Assembly: GCA_017994935.1 (NCBI GenBank)
Contig: JAGOJU010000003.1
Coordinates: 62,001-126,000 of the forward strand
DNA length: 64,000 bases
From: Opitutaceae bacterium
GTDB lineage: Bacteria; Verrucomicrobiota; Verrucomicrobiia; Opitutales; Opitutaceae
Direction of reading: 5' to 3'
Shown: in pieces, positions 27,743-36,685 of the stretch
Layout: the number at the start of each line of letters is the position of its first letter
How positions within the stretch are numbered: the stretch's first letter is position 1
The notes under the pieces: generated by a model
The model's database searches: none
What the model saw: only the letters and a program-made list of their open reading frames with translations
Told to the model about the DNA's origin: nothing
Made by a program: the position numbers and the translations under genes

Positions 27743-29770
27743 TCAACGGGCGCGAACCCGAAGGATGCCTTTCATGGTGGCGGCGTGCCCTGGGAAACTG
27801 CAGATGAAATCGTAGTCCCCCGCCTGATCAGGTGCCGTAAAATAGATCCGGTCGGTGCTGTCGGGCTGGGTCAACACAGTGTGGTAGAGCACGTCATCAG
27901 TTTCGGGCACATAATTGTGCTCGGGACCGTCAATCCCCATCGCCATGGCAGTGGCACCCACCGCCTGACCGGTTCCGGGACGGCAGATCACCACATTGTG
28001 TAACATGTCGTCGGAATTGCGGAAGACAAACTGAACGGTTTCGCCTGCAGTCAGCACCAGTTCTTCCTGGTCAAATTTCATTCCGGGACGCGTACCCAGC
28101 AGGATTGTCCGTTCGCCCTCCCGCGGCCTCCAGTCAACGGGCGGCCGCGTCGGATGTTTTCTCGTCTCCTTTGAGGCAGACGGGGGGACAAGCGGCAAAC
28201 AAAACTCCTTTTCCCTCGCCTCAACCGGAATCAATCGATCGCCATGAGGTATTTCATTCAATGTATAGTAGGCGACCGGGTGCACCAACGGCTCCGCTCC
28301 TTCCGCCGAGCGCACGCCGACTGCCTTGATTTCGTGCACGTACCCCTCGCGTAGACAGATCGCGCCAATGCGCACGCTTTTGCGATCAGGAGCAACCTGA
28401 ACTCGACGGATCGGACAGGCCAGACGGTTTACAGGAGGGCTGCCATACTTGGAATGATAACTGTAGGTGAAGCCCGCCATGGAATAGCTGGCAGGATTTT
28501 CCGCTGTGACCAGATCCACCGGTTGGGTAAAACGGAGAATGAACCCGTCAGGTTGTGCCACGATTTCCTGAAATTCAAAAGGCACCTCCCCCGTCCACTC
28601 CACCCTCTCCAAGCCATACTGCCTGGGTCCCACCGATCCCCAACCCCGTGCGGTCTCTCCGGCAAACATCACTCCCTCCTCACCCATGGACAGTCGAAGG
28701 ACACCGCATTCAAAGCCTTCCTTGAAACTATAGGCGGCCCCCTGCCACACCCCTTTCACCTTCTCCAGGGAAAGGCGCATCACTTTGCTCTGGCCCTGGT
28801 CGCCAACAAAAATCTGCCCCGCAAAAGGCCCAAATTTCCCTCCCGAGCGATCCTCAACCAGACCCGCCGTCGAGATCCCCAGGATGGTCTGCGGCAACCA
28901 CACGGTCGGTCGCTTCAGTCCCGGCATCGAGCCAAGCACCTCCTGCATAGGCTGGCCGGTGCGAGACACATCTTCTGGTCGCAATGAGACCGTCGATCCC
29001 GGGAGTTTCGACCATGCGAGCGAGGCGGGGTGCCCCATAAAGTCACCCGGCTGGATTTCCGTCACGCGACCCGACCCAGACCATTCACCCTGATTCTCAG
29101 AGTAGAGCCACAGCCCCTTGGAGGTAACCAGATGATCCGCTGGCGACCGAAGTCCCGCTGCAATCGGTATCATCTGCCCGTCGGGCGTCACCTCCAGCGC
29201 CCATCCCCTCCACGGCACCGCACTCTGCGTCGGACTGCCGAATCCCACATTCAGGGTCACACGCAGATTCCCGTTTGGTGCCATGATCGGTCCAAAGGCG
29301 TATTCGTGGTAGTTTCCACTGATGGGAAAGCTGCAGACCGTGTTGAATTCATCGGCGCGACCATCGTTGTCGCGGTCAACAAGGTGGGTGATCTCCTCAC
29401 GTTGGGCGACATAGTAGCCCCCATCGGGAGCCGCAGCGATCCCGAGGGGTTCATGAAGTCCGGAAGCGAAGAGCGTAAATTTGGGTCGCGGATGGGCTCC
29501 ATAGACGCCATCCACCCAATAGATCTCACCTCGTCGGGTAACCACCAGCAGACGGTGACCTCGGACCGGAAGAATTCCGCTGACCTCCAGCACGATGTCG
29601 TCGGGCACCGGCAAGGAAGTCCGTTTCCAGTAACGTTCCTCTCTTTCGACGAGAGAGGAGTTGGGAGCAGCAAAGCGCTCGGCTTCGGAAGGATTCTGCG
29701 CCATCGCCGTGCGGACACTGGAGGCGGCCAGAATGACGCAGACCCACGAGACAGAGAGGTGGTGTTTCAT
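27743..29770 (-). CDS. Exported beta-propeller protein with C-terminal cupredoxin domain
   Basis: From the ATG at 29770 the protein has 675 residues with a signal peptide ending near SSVRTAMAQ. The long N-terminal region resembles PVC beta-propeller dehydrogenases (HEPLGIAAAPDGGYYVAQRE, HLVDRDNDGRADEFN). The last 110 residues are an azurin/plastocyanin-like domain with all four type-1 copper ligands in order: His about 591 (MLHNVV), Cys about 657, His about 662 and Met about 666 (ICSFPGHAATMKG). It is probably a periplasmic redox protein that passes electrons through the fused copper domain. It follows the DUF1080 gene after 8 bp, so the pair is an operon. The substrate is unknown. Confidence 0.82.
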   Translation of the reverse strand: MKHHLSVSWVCVILAASSVRTAMAQNPSEAERFAAPNSSLVEREERYWKRTSLPVPDDIVLEVSGILPVRGHRLLVVTRRGEIYWVDGVYGAHPRPKFTLFASGLHEPLGIAAAPDGGYYVAQREEITHLVDRDNDGRADEFNTVCSFPISGNYHEYAFGPIMAPNGNLRVTLNVGFGSPTQSAVPWRGWALEVTPDGQMIPIAAGLRSPADHLVTSKGLWLYSENQGEWSGSGRVTEIQPGDFMGHPASLAWSKLPGSTVSLRPEDVSRTGQPMQEVLGSMPGLKRPTVWLPQTILGISTAGLVEDRSGGKFGPFAGQIFVGDQGQSKVMRLSLEKVKGVWQGAAYSFKEGFECGVLRLSMGEEGVMFAGETARGWGSVGPRQYGLERVEWTGEVPFEFQEIVAQPDGFILRFTQPVDLVTAENPASYSMAGFTYSYHSKYGSPPVNRLACPIRRVQVAPDRKSVRIGAICLREGYVHEIKAVGVRSAEGAEPLVHPVAYYTLNEIPHGDRLIPVEAREKEFCLPLVPPSASKETRKHPTRPPVDWRPREGERTILLGTRPGMKFDQEELVLTAGETVQFVFRNSDDMLHNVVICRPGTGQAVGATAMAMGIDGPEHNYVPETDDVLYHTVLTQPDSTDRIYFTAPDQAGDYDFICSFPGHAATMKGILRVRAR

Positions 29771-29778
29771 GGTTCGGA

Positions 29779-31242
29779 TTACCAGACGAGAGTGTAGGTA
29801 ACGGGCTTGTCGAGTTCGCCCTTGACCAGCGGCATCACCAGCCACTGCCGGCCACCGCGGGACAGGACAAGCGGTGCGTGGGGTGCATCCTTGGGGAGAT
29901 CAAGATACCACTGTCGATCGCCCACGATAAAACGGGACTGATCCGCGCCGGCGGGAGTGATCTGCTCCGCTTCCGCTAACAGAAGGAAACAACTCCAGCC
30001 AGGCAGGGCCCCCCCAAATTGCACGGTGCGTGTGAGCCCCATTCCATCTTTTGACGGGGAAATGCGGTCCGTCAATTGAAGCTGGGCAAGGCTGGCACGA
30101 AACACGGGTGTCCCATCGGCCTCCAAGTGATAACCCTGCGAAGCGAACAATGGACTGGGATGATCCGGCCAGCCATCCGACGTCGGCGCCTCCAGCAATG
30201 CCAGGCCCGGTGCACCACTCAGGGTCAACGAAGGTCCTGCAGGCCTGGCAAGCTGACTGAAACCGCGCTCCTCCCACATTTCAGTGGTGTCGACAAATCC
30301 GCCTTTCCAGACGCGGAGCAAGGAAAGTGACGCAAGGTCGTAGGCATAGTTTACGCCTTCGGGTGTGCCCACTGAGCAGGCATAGAGGCGCTTGTAGGGC
30401 TGAAAGGGAACGAAGCCGCGCTGCAGCCTCACGCGATCGCCGACAGTGAGAACAATCTGTGCAGGAGCCTTGCGCCCGGTTTTTTTGCCAGAACCTTCGG
30501 CAGGTAATTCGGGCACGCTGCAGCGGAGCCCGCGAAAGGCCACGGCTCCATGGCTTCCCTGTATCATCAGAGGTCCGAGAGGCGCCTCCGAATCATAGTG
30601 ACTCGAACGCGTCGGTCCGGTCGCCACCGTGTCGATCTGGACCGGGTAGCCGTTGACCTCCACGCTTAGGAATCGCGCATCCTCCACCTTCCTTCCCTGT
30701 GCATCGAATCGTGGAGCCCGAAACAGCACACGAATGTGCTGCCAAAGTCCGGGAGCCCTTGCTGCATTCGCTCGTGGAGGGACTCCATCAAACCCCTCAT
30801 GCCCTTTTCCCCGGGACGCATCCCATCGCTCGTAAAGCGCCCCGAGATCCCGGACACCGGGGTTCCGGACCCCCGAGCTGTCGAACAACTGGATTTCATA
30901 GCGCCCCATGAAATAGATCCCCGAGTTGGATCCTTTCGGAAGGAGGAATTCGCCTTCCAACTCCAGGTCGCCGTGCTTCCACTCCGTGAACAAATCCGAC
31001 TTGGCTCCTTCGCCAGGGCGATTTACGATCAGCCCTTTCCCTGCGCGGGCGACAAGCCCTGGTTCGTTCCGGGGATCTCCCTCCAGACCCGAGGCCTCCG
31101 TCCAATTGGACCCGGCAGTCTTGAAATCCACCAGCTGTCCCAGATCGACCTTCCCGCTGAGGGCCACCGCCAGGGTGGAAGCAGGCGCCGCCACCACGAC
31201 TCCGACCAGATACCATAACCATGAGCGAAAAAATAAGGGCAT
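29779..31242 (-). CDS. Exported DUF1080 (3-keto-disaccharide hydrolase-like) domain protein
   Basis: This 487-residue protein has an N-terminal hydrophobic signal (residues about 3-28). Residues about 50-240 form a lectin-like DUF1080 domain (ELEGEFLLPKGSNSGIYFMGRYEIQLFDS split across its core, with GLWQHIRVLFRAPRFD and GPLMIQGSHGAVAFRGLR). The remaining 240 residues are another beta-rich domain, including VTVGDRVRLQRGFVPF-like sequence, that I cannot assign confidently. DUF1080 proteins are associated with hydrolysis of 3-keto-glycosides in this phylum. It is the first gene of an operon with the propeller-cupredoxin gene and divergent from lipA. Confidence 0.78.
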   Translation of the reverse strand: MPLFFRSWLWYLVGVVVAAPASTLAVALSGKVDLGQLVDFKTAGSNWTEASGLEGDPRNEPGLVARAGKGLIVNRPGEGAKSDLFTEWKHGDLELEGEFLLPKGSNSGIYFMGRYEIQLFDSSGVRNPGVRDLGALYERWDASRGKGHEGFDGVPPRANAARAPGLWQHIRVLFRAPRFDAQGRKVEDARFLSVEVNGYPVQIDTVATGPTRSSHYDSEAPLGPLMIQGSHGAVAFRGLRCSVPELPAEGSGKKTGRKAPAQIVLTVGDRVRLQRGFVPFQPYKRLYACSVGTPEGVNYAYDLASLSLLRVWKGGFVDTTEMWEERGFSQLARPAGPSLTLSGAPGLALLEAPTSDGWPDHPSPLFASQGYHLEADGTPVFRASLAQLQLTDRISPSKDGMGLTRTVQFGGALPGWSCFLLLAEAEQITPAGADQSRFIVGDRQWYLDLPKDAPHAPLVLSRGGRQWLVMPLVKGELDKPVTYTLVW

Positions 31243-31338
31243 TCTGCGGATCCAGCCATTTCCTCCCCGTCGGCGCGAGCAGCAAAAAATCTGTCTTCAA
31301 GCCTGTTCAACTGTGGTTAATGTGATTTCCTACTCGCA

Positions 31339-32235
31339 ATGGACACCTCCCGAAAACCGGCTTGGTTGCGCGCCAAACTGCCCAGTGGCCCCGGCTACAA
31401 CGCCGTGCGCAAGCTCGTGGACGACAACAAGCTTCACACGGTCTGCCAGAGCGCGCAATGTCCCAATCTGGGCGAATGCTGGTCCCGCGGCACGGCGACA
31501 GTGATGATTCTGGGCAATATCTGCACGCGTTCGTGCAATTTCTGCGCCATCCAAACCGGCCGGCCGACGGAACTCGATTTCGGCGAGCCCGCACGGGTGG
31601 CCGATGCCGTGGCGAAGATGGGACTCCGGCACTGTGTCATCACCAGTGTCGCCCGGGATGAGCTCACCGACGGCGGAGCCGGGATCTGGGCGGCCACCAT
31701 CCGCGCCGTACGACACCGCAATCCTCAGACTGCCATCGAAGTGCTAGTTCCGGACTTCAAGGGGCGCCTCGAACTGGTCGACACGGTGCTCGAGGCACGA
31801 CCCGATATCTACAATCACAATCTCGAAACGGTCGAACGCCTTCAGAAACCGGTGCGCGTGCAGGCACGCTACGATCGTTCCCGTTCCGTGCTTCGCCATG
31901 CAAAGAGCAAGGGTTTCACCACGAAAACCGGCATCATGCTCGGGCTCGGCGAAACCCTGGACGAGATCGAACGCACCATTCGCGATGTCGCGTCCGACCG
32001 GACCGATATCCTCACGATCGGCCAATACCTGCAGCCGACTCCACAACATTGGAAGATCGATCGCTGGGTGCATCCGGACGAATTTCTCCGCTGGAAGGAA
32101 TTTGGCCTCTCCATCGGCATCGGCGTGGTCGAAAGCGGCGCCATGGTCCGCTCAAGTTACCACGCGGACGAACAATCCCAGAAGTACACCGGTATCGAAC
32201 ATCTCAATACGGGCAATTCCCTCGCGGAAGTCTGA
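31339..32235 (+). CDS. lipA: Lipoyl synthase LipA (radical SAM)
   Basis: This 298-residue protein inserts two sulfur atoms into octanoyl groups on lipoyl domains. Both iron-sulfur motifs are intact: the auxiliary cluster Cys36, Cys41 and Cys47 (CQSAQCPNLGEC) and the radical SAM CxxxCxxC Cys62, Cys66 and Cys69 (CTRSCNFC). The C-terminal RSSY, which supplies the serine ligand to the auxiliary cluster, is present. The ATG at 31339 gives a normal length. It works with LipB, encoded 3.6 kb upstream on the same strand. Confidence 0.96.
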   Translation: MDTSRKPAWLRAKLPSGPGYNAVRKLVDDNKLHTVCQSAQCPNLGECWSRGTATVMILGNICTRSCNFCAIQTGRPTELDFGEPARVADAVAKMGLRHCVITSVARDELTDGGAGIWAATIRAVRHRNPQTAIEVLVPDFKGRLELVDTVLEARPDIYNHNLETVERLQKPVRVQARYDRSRSVLRHAKSKGFTTKTGIMLGLGETLDEIERTIRDVASDRTDILTIGQYLQPTPQHWKIDRWVHPDEFLRWKEFGLSIGIGVVESGAMVRSSYHADEQSQKYTGIEHLNTGNSLAEV

Positions 32236-32298
32236 ATCTGGGGTCAGAATCCGCAGGGGACGAGCCACGCCAAGGTGACGCTTGATCCAAGGGGCTTC

Positions 32299-33438
32299 CT
32301 AAACAACGCTGAGTGCTGGCGCTTGCTGGCTTTGCCCGAGCCATCGCTGGGTCTCACGCAGCTCTCTTAGGACACGGACCTGCAACATTGAATTCGCAAA
32401 GTCGCTCGATTGCACCGGTGCACGCCCCATAGTCTCCAAGGCCGCCTGGATCGCTTCGGCGCCGATTGCCTTCAACTCCTCGTGAAACGCTCCCTGGGTG
32501 TCCTTCAAAATCTCGCGCACAAAACGGCCGAGTTCCTGCGCATGGTGGATGCGCAGGAAATGGCATCCGAGACGAAAGAGCCGTGCCTCAAGGTGAAGAA
32601 ACCTATCGCAGGATTTCAATCTCCAGTGACGGGCGAGGTTGAGTCCGCCTTCGATGCAGTCCCGAACCTCAGATGCCAGCGTTTCCTGGTTTCCTGAATT
32701 GCCGTCACTCTGGCACATCGCGCCACCCAGTGCCACAATCAAGGCCCGCCGGGCCTTGAGATTCAAGCCGGCAAAGCCTTCCTCGGAATCAGCGCGGGCT
32801 TCCGTCAGATGAAGCGAGTACCTCGCCGCGTTTGCTGCACGGTCGCTTCCCTCATTCGCGGGCAGGTCAACAAGCGCGTCGGCCAGATTGAGAAATGCCG
32901 CACCGAGGTTTCTCCGATACGCCGGATCCCCATCGATCGGGAGCAGCGAAAGCACCTCAATCGCCCTTTCATGACTGGAGACAGCGGCCTCAAGGTTGTC
33001 CCTTCCGCGCACCTGTTGAAGGGCAACACCCCGATTCATCCATGCCGCACCCAGCGCATTCAACATGACCGGGTCGATGCCAGCGTGCTCCTCGATTTGC
33101 GATTCGCAGTGTGGAGAGACACTTCCCTTTGCAGATGGAAACCCGAATGCGCGTTCGAAATCCACTATGGCCAGATCGTAGCACCGAATCGCTTCGGAAA
33201 ATCCGCGCGGTCCACCTGCGCGCTGCGATGCATTGCCCCGGTTCATCCAGAGTATCGCCCGCGCGATCCCGGTGCTGAGATCCACATGACCCAGCAGTGC
33301 GAGGCCCCGGTCATAGGCACTGATTGATTTCCGCAACGATTCGACATCTTCTCGGGCCTCGAGGCGCTGCCCCTCAAGCAACCACGCTCCCGCGCCGGGA
33401 TTCACCGAGGCAACATGACGGGAAGCGGCGTGGACCAT
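32299..33438 (-). CDS. TPR-like protein of the PiuC operon
   Basis: From the ATG at 33438, preceded by a perfect AGGAGG six bases upstream, the protein has 379 residues and no signal peptide. It is largely helical with degenerate TPR-like units: SISAYDRGLALLGHVD, AILWMNRGNASQRAGG, AIRCYDLAIVDFERAFG, AWMNRGVALQQV and AFLNLADALVDLP. The last 150 residues show no clear repeat. It follows piuC by 23 bp on the same strand, as TPR proteins often do downstream of PiuC in other bacteria. A role in iron uptake regulation or assembly is inferred only from context. Confidence 0.75.
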   Translation of the reverse strand: MVHAASRHVASVNPGAGAWLLEGQRLEAREDVESLRKSISAYDRGLALLGHVDLSTGIARAILWMNRGNASQRAGGPRGFSEAIRCYDLAIVDFERAFGFPSAKGSVSPHCESQIEEHAGIDPVMLNALGAAWMNRGVALQQVRGRDNLEAAVSSHERAIEVLSLLPIDGDPAYRRNLGAAFLNLADALVDLPANEGSDRAANAARYSLHLTEARADSEEGFAGLNLKARRALIVALGGAMCQSDGNSGNQETLASEVRDCIEGGLNLARHWRLKSCDRFLHLEARLFRLGCHFLRIHHAQELGRFVREILKDTQGAFHEELKAIGAEAIQAALETMGRAPVQSSDFANSMLQVRVLRELRETQRWLGQSQQAPALSVV

Positions 33439-33461
33439 GGGCAACCTCCTAAATCCGCAGC

Positions 33462-34142
33462 CTACATTTCCGCCCAGAGCCGGATGAGGTTATGATAGAC
33501 CCCCGTAAGCTGCACGATGCCCGCGTGGCCAGGCTGCGCCTCGGACAGCCTTTGAATGCCCACATCCATGTCGAACAGAAGCGACCGCTTAACATCTTCT
33601 CGAATCATGCTCTGGATCCAGAAGAACGAGCACAGGCGCGCTCCGCGAGTCACGGGATTCACCTGATGAAGACTCGTCGCCGGATAGAGCACCAGATGTC
33701 CCGCAGGAAGCTTCACACTCTTGGATCCATAAGTATCCTCGATGATGAGCTCCCCTCCATCATACTCCTCGGGACCTGCGAAGAAGAACGTGCAGGACAG
33801 GTCGGTGCGAAGGCGTTGGTTCGTTCCGGGAATCTGGCGAATGGAACCATCCACGTGCATGCCGAACTGCTGTCCCCCGGAATAGCGGTTGAACATCGGC
33901 GGAAGCACATGAAGCGGCAGGGCCGCCGAAAGAAACAGGGGATTCTGAAGAAGCGCCTTGAGCAGGACTTCACCGACCTGACGGGCAACCGGGTGCGTCG
34001 CGGGGATCTGCTGGTTGTCCTTCACCCGCGCCCCCTGATGTCCCGCGGTAACGCGTCCGTCCACCCACTCCGCTGAATCGAGCAAGGCGCGGCAGGAGGT
34101 GATCTGTTCCGGAGTGAGGATGTTGGGAATCGTGATGACCAT
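33462..34142 (-). CDS. piuC: Fe(II)/2-oxoglutarate-dependent PKHD-type hydroxylase PiuC (YbiX)
   Basis: This 226-residue protein has the iron-binding facial triad His96-x-Asp98 (FGMHVDG) and His159 (TSLHQVNPVTRG), with Arg169 positioned to bind 2-oxoglutarate. The N-terminal LDSAEWVDGRVTAGHQGARVKDNQQI is characteristic of YbiX/PiuC. These enzymes accompany catecholate siderophore receptors and affect siderophore-iron use, although the substrate hydroxylated is not settled. It lies 28 bp after the TonB receptor stop and just before the TPR gene, so the three form one operon. Confidence 0.92.
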   Translation of the reverse strand: MVITIPNILTPEQITSCRALLDSAEWVDGRVTAGHQGARVKDNQQIPATHPVARQVGEVLLKALLQNPLFLSAALPLHVLPPMFNRYSGGQQFGMHVDGSIRQIPGTNQRLRTDLSCTFFFAGPEEYDGGELIIEDTYGSKSVKLPAGHLVLYPATSLHQVNPVTRGARLCSFFWIQSMIREDVKRSLLFDMDVGIQRLSEAQPGHAGIVQLTGVYHNLIRLWAEM

Positions 34143-34170
34143 GATGAAAATCTCCTATGCCCGGACAGCC

Positions 34171-36453
34171 TCAGAATCTGACCGATGCCGTGATCAGGAA
34201 GGTTCTGGGCGCACCCGGAAGATAGCGGCCGCCATTATTGTTCAGGCTTCGCGAATAAATTTCATCCCCGAGGTTGTTGACGTTCAGCCTCACCCCCACA
34301 AAGGGACTGACGTCATACTCCAGCATCGCGTCAAACACCCAATAGCTCGGCATCTCAGGGGCGGTCGCAGAAGGTGATTGCGTGGTCTGGCGCGCCACCG
34401 TGGACATGTAGCGCGCGCCACCGCCAAGGGTGATTCCAAAAGGCAGGCGATAGGTGCTCCAGAGGTTTCCCGAAACGTCGGGAGTCCATTGCAACTCCGC
34501 GCCATTTGATCCTCCCGCCGCTGTGGAAGCAGGCGCGGAGTATTCACTGTCCATGAACGCCAGTCCGCCAAAGACGAGCCACTTGTCGCTGATCTGGCCG
34601 GAAACGCCGAGTTCAAGTCCCTCCACCTTCTGATCGACGGACTGCACCACCAGGCCGGTGGCCGTGTCCGTTGTCGGCACGTTCGAATTCTCGCTCTGGA
34701 AGAGGGCCGCGCTCAGCGCCAGACGGCCGCCTGCAACATCCCATTTCACCCCGAGTTCACGATTCGTTGTCTCCTGCGGATCCAGCAGGGGATTGTCCGC
34801 ATTGGTTGCATTCGCTGAAAACGTCAGATTCGTGCCAGGGGGACGAGAAGAAGTGCCGACGGAGGCATAGAGACTGCCGTTCTGCACGGGCTTGTAGACG
34901 ATTCCCGCCTTCCAGGTGACAACGTCCTCGTCGAGTTCAACGCGCATAGGGGCGGTGGTGGAGCCGGTCGCCGGCTTGCTCGAGTAGTCGATGCCAAAGT
35001 GCTCGACGCGCAATCCACCAGTCACCTGAAGTGCTGGAGAGAATTTCAAGGTATCAAATACAAAGAGTGCGGCCGTATCGATCCGGCCGTCGGTTGACGC
35101 CCCGCTGGGCACAGGCGCATATCCAGTGATGGGCAGATCGGGATCGGGCTTGCGGATGTTTGTCGCAGCAACCGTACCCAGTCCTGTCCAGCTTGTGCTG
35201 GCCGCCTTCTCGCGCGTGAGATCCACTCCCGCGCTGATCGCGTGCGAAACAGATCCCGTTGTCGCTTCCGCAGTCAGGAGCGTCTGGTTGGATATGATCG
35301 AGGTATCGCGGTCGTTCCGCTGGCGGGCACGGGCGACTTCCTCTGTTGCCGCATTGTAGGCGGTCGGGGAGGTCACGACCGTGATTTCCGCAAGGCGCGA
35401 GGTTTCGGCCCAGCGGCTTTGATTGCTCAGCTTCACGCGTTCGTTGATTGCATGGGACAGGCGCAGCGTGGCGCTCTCCTGCTCGACGTCCTCGAAGTCA
35501 GACTTGAGTCCGTAGAAATTGCTTTGTGAAACGCCTTGGGCCGGAGTGGCTTGTTTCAATCCGGGGAATGCCGCAGTGGGCAGACCGTAGTCCGGCAGGT
35601 TGTCCTGCTCGACGTATTGATAGCCGACGTCGACAGACGTGGCTGTCCCGAGCCCAAGCGCCAGGGAGGGAGCAAGTCCCCATCGATTCTGTTCCGCCCA
35701 ATCCCTCCCGGCGACTCCGCCTTCCTGATAGAGCAGATTGAGGCGGAATGCCGCACCGTCGGCAAGCTGACTGGAAAGCGGCGCGTTGAGATCAGTCGTG
35801 ACGCGCCTGAGACCGCCCGATCCGTAACTTGCCTGGGCGCGCCTGAATTCATCGAGACGGGGAGACTTGCTGGCGAGATTGATGTAGCCGGAGGTCGCTC
35901 CGCGACCGTTGTCCGCACCCGCACTCCCCTTCGCAATCTCCACCTGTTCCAGATTGAAAACGTCGCGATAGACAGCACCGCTGTCACGCACGCCATCCAC
36001 GAAGATATTGTTCGAGGCATCAAAACCGCGCATGAAAAAGGAGTCACCCGCGGTGGATGACGCCCCGCCGCCCTCCCCGGCAAGAAAGGTGATTCCAGGA
36101 GTGTTGCGAAGCACGTCGCTCAGATTGGTCGCACCCTGCTGTTCGATGATGACCTGTGGAACTACGACCACCGTCTGAGGAGTGTCGCGCAACGGCTCCG
36201 AGAATTTCGGCGAAGAGAGATGTCGGGCGGCCGATTCCTCGACGAGGACCTGATCCAGGCGGGTCGGCTCTGCAGCATCATCGGAATCCGCAGACTCTTC
36301 TGCGGCGGTTGCCGCAGCACCGTGGGCAAAAAGCATCGCTGCCAGCGTGGCCGCAGCCGGAGGCATGGGCAGTTTCCTTGAAGCGGCCGCCAAGGCGCTT
36401 GTCTTCTTCGTTTGAAACAGGGTTTCCAGATGGGAAGTCGTCACTCGCATCAT
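34171..36453 (-). CDS. piuA: TonB-dependent catecholate siderophore receptor (Fiu/PiuA type)
   Basis: From the ATG at 36453 the protein has about 760 residues and an Ala-rich signal sequence. A TonB-box-like region (about DQVLVEE) and plug domain follow: PQTVVVVPQVIIEQQGATNL, TPGITFLAGEGG, and FMRGFDASNNIFVDGVRDSG. The plug also contains the stretch characteristic of Fiu/PiuA receptors, with NLEQVEIAKGSAGADNGRGA. A 22-strand-type barrel ends in the outer-membrane signature FLITASVRF with terminal Phe. It imports ferric catecholates using TonB energy. Palindromic operator-like sites overlie its promoter, consistent with Fur-type iron control. A second ATG at 36450 is equally possible. Confidence 0.93.
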   Translation of the reverse strand: MMRVTTSHLETLFQTKKTSALAAASRKLPMPPAAATLAAMLFAHGAAATAAEESADSDDAAEPTRLDQVLVEESAARHLSSPKFSEPLRDTPQTVVVVPQVIIEQQGATNLSDVLRNTPGITFLAGEGGGASSTAGDSFFMRGFDASNNIFVDGVRDSGAVYRDVFNLEQVEIAKGSAGADNGRGATSGYINLASKSPRLDEFRRAQASYGSGGLRRVTTDLNAPLSSQLADGAAFRLNLLYQEGGVAGRDWAEQNRWGLAPSLALGLGTATSVDVGYQYVEQDNLPDYGLPTAAFPGLKQATPAQGVSQSNFYGLKSDFEDVEQESATLRLSHAINERVKLSNQSRWAETSRLAEITVVTSPTAYNAATEEVARARQRNDRDTSIISNQTLLTAEATTGSVSHAISAGVDLTREKAASTSWTGLGTVAATNIRKPDPDLPITGYAPVPSGASTDGRIDTAALFVFDTLKFSPALQVTGGLRVEHFGIDYSSKPATGSTTAPMRVELDEDVVTWKAGIVYKPVQNGSLYASVGTSSRPPGTNLTFSANATNADNPLLDPQETTNRELGVKWDVAGGRLALSAALFQSENSNVPTTDTATGLVVQSVDQKVEGLELGVSGQISDKWLVFGGLAFMDSEYSAPASTAAGGSNGAELQWTPDVSGNLWSTYRLPFGITLGGGARYMSTVARQTTQSPSATAPEMPSYWVFDAMLEYDVSPFVGVRLNVNNLGDEIYSRSLNNNGGRYLPGAPRTFLITASVRF

Positions 36454-36460
36454 CTGAATA

Positions 36461-36475
36461 TGAGACACAGTCTCA
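36461..36475 (-). promoter_or_regulatory. Inverted repeat at the receptor start, possible Fur-type operator
   Basis: TGAGACACAGTCTCA is a perfect 6-3-6 inverted repeat. It matches the 7-1-7 Fur pattern TGAnAATnATTnTCA only partially (12 of 15 against TGAGAATnATTCTCA). It lies 8 bp upstream of the receptor ATG. Confidence 0.5.
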
Positions 36476-36488
36476 TGTCAATATGCGA

Positions 36489-36517
36489 TCAAGACTTATT
36501 CTCAATTATAGATTGAG
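36489..36517 (-). promoter_or_regulatory. Promoter -10 inside a palindrome, likely iron-regulated operator
   Basis: On the minus strand TATAAT (36505-36510) is embedded in CTCAAT-CTATA-ATTGAG (36501-36517), a perfect 6-5-6 palindrome. An overlapping half-matching Fur-like TGAGAATAAGTCTTG occupies 36489-36503. No good -35 is seen, so an activator or extended element may be involved. Confidence 0.45.
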
Positions 36518-36685
36518 TTATGTTACTTACTGTTGTTGAATTTTATACGGAATTGCTGCTCATACACCGCGTAGCTTCACTTCGCATCCTCCCCCTATCT
36601 GCATGGGCGCTCTTCCGTCGAATTGTGATTTGGTCTGGAGGCGCCAGACTTGGCAGGCCCCGCGTCATCCACGTATCCTGGCCGC

